Source of the DNA: an uncultured Roseburia sp.
Lineage (GTDB): Bacteria; Bacillota; Clostridia; Lachnospirales; Lachnospiraceae
NCBI GenBank assembly: GCA_947649645.1
Contig: CANSSP010000024.1
Coordinates: 1-46,195 of the forward strand
Length of the DNA: 46,195 nucleotides
Direction: 5' to 3'
The notes under the pieces are model-generated. The model did not search any database. It was not told where the DNA came from and worked only from the letters and a program-made list of their open reading frames with translations. Below are positions 41,596 through 46,195 of the stretch, piece by piece. Numbering within the stretch: position 1 is the first letter of the stretch; every line of letters begins with the position of its first letter. Position numbers and translations under genes: made by a program.

Positions 41596-44160
41596 CTAAT
41601 AACTATCCACGAGAATATCGTCCTGCTCTTCCTGGATTCCGAGCATTTTTTGCCCATTTAAAGCATTCCAGTATGGATCCTTTGGTTTAAAGCTGATCGC
41701 ATCCACCTTATTATTCATTTTAAGCAGCAGTACAAATTCATTTAAAAGCCCCTGAATATAATTATCCCTGCTGGATAGCGTGGAATCAATCAACATTTTC
41801 ATTTGTCTGATTTCACCATTACTAATTACTTTTTTATACCTCTTCAGATATCTGATTTTTTCCAACACATAACAATGTATAGAAAAATTCCTGGCTTTAT
41901 TCTTATAATGTTCATGACTGTGAATCAGTTCAAACATTTTCTCTTCACCGATTTTAAACAAAGTTTCCGCTTCCACAATATCTTTTGTATAATTTGCCTG
42001 TTTTAAATAATTTCGTGCGATTGCATGCTGAATCTGATATGCATGAGGACGTATACTCCTCGCCATCTTTAAATGGTTCAGCGCTTTGGCGTAATCTTTT
42101 TTCTTTTGTTCCACAATCCCCATCTGCAGCCAGTAATAACTTATTTCTCCATACTCTGTTTTTAACTGATAAAACAGTGATAAAATATCGGTCAGGCCAA
42201 AATGCAGCCTGTTTTCTAAAATATCCACCCTCAGAAAACTTTCAAAAATAACTCTCCAGTAATTGTTATCGTTTTCTGAAAAATATGGAGCAATATACTT
42301 TAAAATGCCTAATATAATTTCCTGTTTTTCTCCCGCTTTCGTCTCATTCCAGACCTGATCTAAAATAATTCTGTTTTTTAAAGTAACCCCTTCGGCATCC
42401 ACCCTGACAAAATCTACCACAGCCGCCTCCCCGGCAGATTTTATTTCTTTTACTTTATGAAAACAATTAAAATCAATGGAATAGCGGGCCGTAAGCATTT
42501 CGTTCGGATAATAAGGCAGATCCATCTGCTCAAAAACTGTCAGCTCCTTAAATAATTTCATATATTGTTCGCTGTCATCCGTAAGCAGATCCTTTAAAGA
42601 ATCACTTACGCGTTTCTGAAAATTACCTCCATATGTAATCGCCATAAACAGATTCGACAGTATTTTGTATCTGGTGATCTCCGCGCATCCCTGCGGCTCA
42701 TTTCTCGACAATTCCCCCAGGTACCCCTTTTGAGATAATTTGGGATATATTATCTGCGCATACGTATAATCCAGTTTGTCTTTCACTTCAAATTCGTCAT
42801 ATGGATTTCCTTCTAAATAATACCTTTTCTTAAAATGATAATAATTCCGGGACGTTGTAAGTACCAGCAGCTTTTTATTCGTATTATTTTCTTCAAACAT
42901 CCTTTCAATAATTTTGTAATTAAAACTGGCGTCTTCTATCAGCAGGGCATAGCGTTCTCCTGTGTCTTTCTGCATAAATTCAAACAGCTCTTTATAAGAA
43001 AGACTCTTTCCCTTAAATTCAAGAACCGTATAACCTTGTGTGTCCAGCCATGCCCCCGTCTGTTTTAATAAACATCCTTTTCCCACAAGCCGCTTTCCGT
43101 ATAACGCAATGCAAAATGTATTGCCCTGTGTATACACAATCTGACTGATACGTTTTTTTAAGTTCTGAAAATTAGTACTTTCAAAAAGCCAGTCCTCCAG
43201 AACATCACGCCATTCACAATTATACCCCTCATACAGTTTGCTTTCATATACCTGCCTTGATTCGATACTGTTCACAATATCTTTGTACAGATATATTCCA
43301 GCATAATTCAGACGCCTGATACATTTCTCCAGATCATTGGGATTATAATTCATTGTAGTCAGAAATTCCAGAAATTGTTCTGCAGTCCATTCCAGCAGAA
43401 TCCCGGAAAAAGCTTTGACCCGATTTCGAAATTTAATGGTCGGTCTGGGATCGACAAAAATCATTTTCCCTTTACGAAAATATCCCGCCTGTTCATATTT
43501 TATGATATATGAATCGATATCCGCCTCATCCATACTGGCACCAATAAATATAAAATTCTCACGCTGAATATCATGTCCCAGATCATTCAGTTTAAAATTC
43601 ATCCTTCCACTGATCAGATTACTATACTCTTTACGGCTGAATACCAGTTCTTCTACAGAACCATTCACACATCCGTGCAGTTTTATATATTCCAGCCCCT
43701 CCTGCCCTCTCTTTTGTTTTGACTGATTCTGAACCAGCAGATCACATTGTGTTTTCCTGTATATGACCTCTACCAGATTATCAATATTTACCGTATAAAT
43801 CTTTTTCCACGGATACATCGATAAATGATAATGAAAATCTGCAGGTTTCACATTCCCTAATCTTTTCACCAGGAAACTGCGCAATTCGTCATATTGATTT
43901 AAAGAATCATCTATAAACTCACATACGTCCTGCAGTTCATATCGACCAATTTCGTTTTCCACTTCTTCATCCACATTACCCTTAACAAATGCTTCAATAA
44001 TCTCCTGCTTTAAGGCATCTCCCAATGGAATATTGCCGTAATCGTTCGTAGCCCCCAGCGAAAAGCCTGCGCCCAGAAACAGCATTGGCGGCTCCGCTTC
44101 CATAATCCTTCTTACCTCTTCTACATCTGCCTTATCTATCTGTTTTTCCTCACCCATCAT
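41596..44160 (-). CDS. SIR2 / P-loop NTPase / TPR protein, candidate phage-defence STAND-like protein
   Basis: 854 residues. The N-terminal SIR2-like domain (about 20-270) has GAGFS at 30-34, the TxNxD-type TVNIDN at 123-128, and LHG at 161-163 with a candidate catalytic histidine, all consistent with NAD binding or hydrolysis. A P-loop NTPase follows: GKRLVGKG at 355-362 (third position of GK(S/T) replaced by glycine), Walker B-like YALLIED at 404-410, and LLVLTTSR at 431-438. The C-terminal third is helical with TPR-like repeats (MGIVEQKKKDYAKALNHLKMA). The order resembles SIR2-STAND (Avs5-like) and other defence sirtuins that deplete NAD on phage sensing. The gene is clearly more AT-rich than its neighbours, with its own promoter and terminator, which suggests transfer. 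GGAG lies 7 nt before the ATG. Function is inferred. Confidence 0.85.
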   Translation of the reverse strand: MMGEEKQIDKADVEEVRRIMEAEPPMLFLGAGFSLGATNDYGNIPLGDALKQEIIEAFVKGNVDEEVENEIGRYELQDVCEFIDDSLNQYDELRSFLVKRLGNVKPADFHYHLSMYPWKKIYTVNIDNLVEVIYRKTQCDLLVQNQSKQKRGQEGLEYIKLHGCVNGSVEELVFSRKEYSNLISGRMNFKLNDLGHDIQRENFIFIGASMDEADIDSYIIKYEQAGYFRKGKMIFVDPRPTIKFRNRVKAFSGILLEWTAEQFLEFLTTMNYNPNDLEKCIRRLNYAGIYLYKDIVNSIESRQVYESKLYEGYNCEWRDVLEDWLFESTNFQNLKKRISQIVYTQGNTFCIALYGKRLVGKGCLLKQTGAWLDTQGYTVLEFKGKSLSYKELFEFMQKDTGERYALLIEDASFNYKIIERMFEENNTNKKLLVLTTSRNYYHFKKRYYLEGNPYDEFEVKDKLDYTYAQIIYPKLSQKGYLGELSRNEPQGCAEITRYKILSNLFMAITYGGNFQKRVSDSLKDLLTDDSEQYMKLFKELTVFEQMDLPYYPNEMLTARYSIDFNCFHKVKEIKSAGEAAVVDFVRVDAEGVTLKNRIILDQVWNETKAGEKQEIILGILKYIAPYFSENDNNYWRVIFESFLRVDILENRLHFGLTDILSLFYQLKTEYGEISYYWLQMGIVEQKKKDYAKALNHLKMARSIRPHAYQIQHAIARNYLKQANYTKDIVEAETLFKIGEEKMFELIHSHEHYKNKARNFSIHCYVLEKIRYLKRYKKVISNGEIRQMKMLIDSTLSSRDNYIQGLLNEFVLLLKMNNKVDAISFKPKDPYWNALNGQKMLGIQEEQDDILVDSY

Positions 44161-44210
44161 TTTTCATCTCCATGAACATCAGGTCTATTACTATTGTAGT
44201 ATATTTTCGT

Positions 44211-44239
44211 ATAATAAAAAAGCTGATCAGATCGATCAA
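44211..44239 (-). promoter_or_regulatory. Promoter of the SIR2 gene
   Basis: On the minus strand, TTGATC (44234-44239), a 17-nt spacer, and TATTAT (44211-44216), about 50 bp ahead of the start. The remaining gap to 44388 shows no gene and no clear terminator for the GH32 gene. Confidence 0.6.
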
Positions 44240-44388
44240 CATTCCACGTCCGGACAAATGCCAGACTCACGCTCAATATATGACCGCGCTGTAACCCATC
44301 AGCTCTAAAAAATCCCTTCCCCGCATTAAATCCCCGGAGGAATCAGCCAGATCAATAACTCTGCCAGTCCCCCCGCAGGATTACAGCC

Positions 44389-45873
44389 TCAGATCAGGTC
44401 ATATTTCACAATGTCCAGCTCGGCCTCCCCGTCTGCAAAAAACGAAATCCCGTCCGCCTCGTGCCCGGTATACATAGTCGCCGTCATAACCTGCTCACCG
44501 TCGTTGATAAATACTTCCACGCTGAAGCGGTCAAGAATCATGCGCAGTTTCAGCGCATCGTCTCTGTAATTGACCGCGTTCCTGCGCTGGTGTATGATCG
44601 CCCTTCTGGAACCGGAGAACTTCCGGTCAATCTTTAAGATCGACTCGGACGGACGGAAACTCATCGACGTATAAAATTCTTCGTCCTGCGCAAAACGGAC
44701 CGCAAATTTCCGATATGGATGCGCCGGGTCTTTCGGGCGGATAACAAGTTCCATATCCACCTTCCGGCCGTTCACTTTGTCCAGGCGGACCGTGCCCGAG
44801 ACAGGCACATTCGCATATGCGACCCGGCCGCTCCGCATCTCGTCCAGTTCCCTGACCGGTCTCTGAAACAATCTGCCGTTTCGGATGAACAGCTCGCGCG
44901 GAAGGCTCATCTGGCCGTACCACGGCTGATCCGGCATGCGCAGACTGCACGTATCCCAGTTCTGCATCCACCCGATCATCACACGTCTGCCGTCCGGCGT
45001 CAGAACTGTCTGCGGCGCATAAAAATCAATCCCGTAATCGATGGACTGATTGCTCTCCTCCGTAAAGGTGTCTGTGCTCTCGTCAAAACTGCCGATCAGA
45101 CACAGCGTCCCGTTCCCGTTGTGATATTCAAATCCCTGCGGCAGCATATCCTGCGGGCTGGTTAAAAGCACCCATTTTCCGTCCAGTTTAAAAAAGTCGG
45201 GACATTCCCACATCAGACCGAACCGGTTTTTATTTTCACAGAGTACCTTTTTATACTTCCAGTCAAATCCGTCCGTACTGGTAAACAGAAGAATCTGTCC
45301 GCTGCCGTCCGCAGGCCGGTTTCCGATGACACAACAGTAAGTGCCGTCCTCTTTGCGCCACATTTTCGGATCCCTGAAATCATATCTGCTAAACCCTTCC
45401 GGCAGATCTGTTTCGTCCAGCACCGGATTCTTCTCATATTTTTCAAAATCAGCCCCGTCGCCCACAGCCAGGCACTGGGTCTGTACCTCATACACGCCGC
45501 CGTTTCTCTGCCGTTCCTTCACAACCCCGGTATACATCAGAAGCTGTCTGCCGTCTACCAGCTCAATCGCGCTCCCCGAAAAACATCCGTCCCTGTCATA
45601 AAACTCATCCGGCGCCAGCGCAGCGGGAAGATACCGCCAGTGCAGCAGATCACTGCTGACCGCGTGTCCCCAGTGCATCGGCCCCCACTGGGAGTCATAC
45701 GGATAATACTGATAAAACATATGGTATTCCCCGTTATAATAAGAAAAACCATTGGGATCGTTCATCCAGCCGGTTCTCGCCGCCAGATGAAACAGAGGCC
45801 GGTCCTCTTTTTTGATCAGCTTTTCTGAAGCTTCCTCGTATTTGCGCGCTTCGCGCAGTGTCTGACTTGTCAT
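44389..45873 (-). CDS. GH32 beta-fructofuranosidase (sucrose or fructan hydrolase)
   Basis: 494 residues. Glycoside hydrolase family 32 motifs are complete: nucleophile aspartate in WMNDPNG (about 36-42), the transition-state aspartate in FRDPKMW, and the acid/base glutamate in WECPDFF. A C-terminal beta-sandwich follows (DRFSVEVFINDGE). No signal peptide is present, so it acts inside the cell on sucrose, sucrose 6-phosphate or imported short fructans. No PTS or sugar transporter gene is adjacent, so the substrate cannot be fixed. The start has GAGAGG and AAGGAT upstream. Confidence 0.95.
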   Translation of the reverse strand: MTSQTLREARKYEEASEKLIKKEDRPLFHLAARTGWMNDPNGFSYYNGEYHMFYQYYPYDSQWGPMHWGHAVSSDLLHWRYLPAALAPDEFYDRDGCFSGSAIELVDGRQLLMYTGVVKERQRNGGVYEVQTQCLAVGDGADFEKYEKNPVLDETDLPEGFSRYDFRDPKMWRKEDGTYCCVIGNRPADGSGQILLFTSTDGFDWKYKKVLCENKNRFGLMWECPDFFKLDGKWVLLTSPQDMLPQGFEYHNGNGTLCLIGSFDESTDTFTEESNQSIDYGIDFYAPQTVLTPDGRRVMIGWMQNWDTCSLRMPDQPWYGQMSLPRELFIRNGRLFQRPVRELDEMRSGRVAYANVPVSGTVRLDKVNGRKVDMELVIRPKDPAHPYRKFAVRFAQDEEFYTSMSFRPSESILKIDRKFSGSRRAIIHQRRNAVNYRDDALKLRMILDRFSVEVFINDGEQVMTATMYTGHEADGISFFADGEAELDIVKYDLI

Positions 45874-45911
45874 ATCCTTAATCCTCTCTTCTGCCGTTTT
45901 CCTGTCCTCCT

Positions 45912-45940
45912 ATTTTAGCCCAGGAAACAGAAAATAGCAA
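45912..45940 (-). promoter_or_regulatory. Promoter of the GH32 gene
   Basis: On the minus strand, TTGCTA (45935-45940), a 17-nt spacer, and TAAAAT (45912-45917), about 35 bp before the start. Confidence 0.6.
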
Positions 45941-46034
45941 GCGGCAATAAAAAGGTATTTTGCCGATACGCCGTCACCAGCCAGTGACTCTCCTCCATTT
46001 TAAAATCTGCTATCACAGAACACACGACAAATAT

Positions 46035-46058
46035 GGCGGTATCACTCACGATACCGCC
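46035..46058. terminator. Hairpin with plus-strand T-rich tail
   Basis: GGCGGTAT (46035-46042) and ATACCGCC (46051-46058) with an 8-nt loop, followed on the plus strand by GCTTTTGCTTTT. On the minus strand only ATATTTG follows. It may back up the tRNA terminator or block opposing transcription. Confidence 0.5.
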
Positions 46059-46085
46059 GCTTTTGCTTTTCGCACTAAAGATATA

Positions 46086-46123
46086 CTAAAAATCCGAAGC
46101 CGTCCCCGACCGGAACCGGCTTT
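46086..46123 (-). terminator. Terminator of the tRNA transcript
   Basis: On the minus strand, AAGCCG-type stem (46117-46122 with 46097-46102, GC-rich loop) followed by GGATTTTTAG. It starts about 18 bp beyond the tRNA 3' end. Confidence 0.7.
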
Positions 46124-46140
46124 CGATTATGATTATCCCA

Positions 46141-46195
46141 TGCAGGAGATGGGACTTGAACCCACACATAGTCACCTACGTCAGATTTTGAGTCT
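46141..46195 (-). tRNA. tRNA-Leu (anticodon CAA), 5' part outside the window
   Basis: The minus strand shows the 3' anticodon arm with loop CTCAAAA (anticodon CAA), a long class II variable arm (stem CGTAG/CTATG, loop GTGA), a T arm with loop TTCAAGT, and the acceptor strand CTCCTGC plus discriminator A at 46141. CCA is not encoded; TGGG follows. The D arm and the 5' acceptor strand lie beyond the right edge. Confidence 0.9.

Noticed and set aside
1..46195. CRISPR array, insertion sequence or prophage
   Set aside because: No regularly spaced direct repeats, no transposase, integrase or phage structural genes were seen. The only candidate transferred unit is the SIR2 gene, and it has no flanking repeats that I could find.

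Overview
This window looks like chromosomal DNA of a Gram-positive, anaerobic gut Clostridium, most likely a Lachnospiraceae member. I infer this from roughly 50% GC, strong AGGAGG ribosome binding sites, TTGACA-N17-TATAAT promoters, clpC and radA, a dockerin protein, a stand-alone AICAR transformylase paired with an archaeal-type IMP cyclohydrolase, and a TerD/TelA/YceG stress locus. Almost every gene is on the minus strand. The exceptions are a citrate-lyase-like gene (14411-15400) and a nitrite/sulfite reductase (39961-41502).

Layout. 1-387 holds no gene but has tandem strong leftward promoters that probably drive an rRNA or tRNA operon off the left edge. 388-4941 carries radA, a small protein of unknown function and clpC. 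4968-9061 encodes a membrane protein with a cohesin-like domain and a dockerin-bearing glucosaminidase, both driven by a promoter at 9104-9132; clpC follows 26 bp downstream. 9141-9706 has a small membrane protein and a short HAD protein. 9908-12755 is a purine operon (purO, AICAR transformylase, radical SAM protein) with a visible promoter and terminator. 12853-14235 is a diguanylate cyclase whose membrane part looks like an ECF vitamin-transporter S component.

14411-32148 is the most notable region. It is a Ter-type stress locus, transcribed leftward in the order rhomboid protease, YceG-like protein, TelA, three TerD proteins, P-type calcium ATPase, HAD phosphatase, PRTase-TRSP protein and StiP/PELOTA protein. 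A citrate-lyase-like enzyme of the same predicted biosynthetic module lies beyond it on the other strand, separated by a complete BceRS-BceAB-type peptide-antibiotic sensing and detoxification module. That module has a perfect TTACA-N4-TGTAA operator in front of its transporter genes.

32347-38157 is an L-rhamnose operon (rhaB, rhaA, rhaD, fucO) with an AraC-type regulator. 38241-41502 has a membrane-anchored NodB-like polysaccharide deacetylase diverging from a sirohaem nitrite/sulfite reductase. 41596-44160 is an AT-rich, probably transferred gene for a SIR2 / P-loop NTPase / TPR protein, a candidate single-gene phage-defence system. 44389-45873 is a GH32 sucrose/fructan hydrolase, and the right edge cuts a tRNA-Leu(CAA). 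The strongest candidates for undescribed biology are the SIR2-STAND-like protein, the rhomboid-led Ter locus with its embedded Bce module, the cohesin-dockerin wall-hydrolase pair, and the ECF-S/GGDEF fusion.
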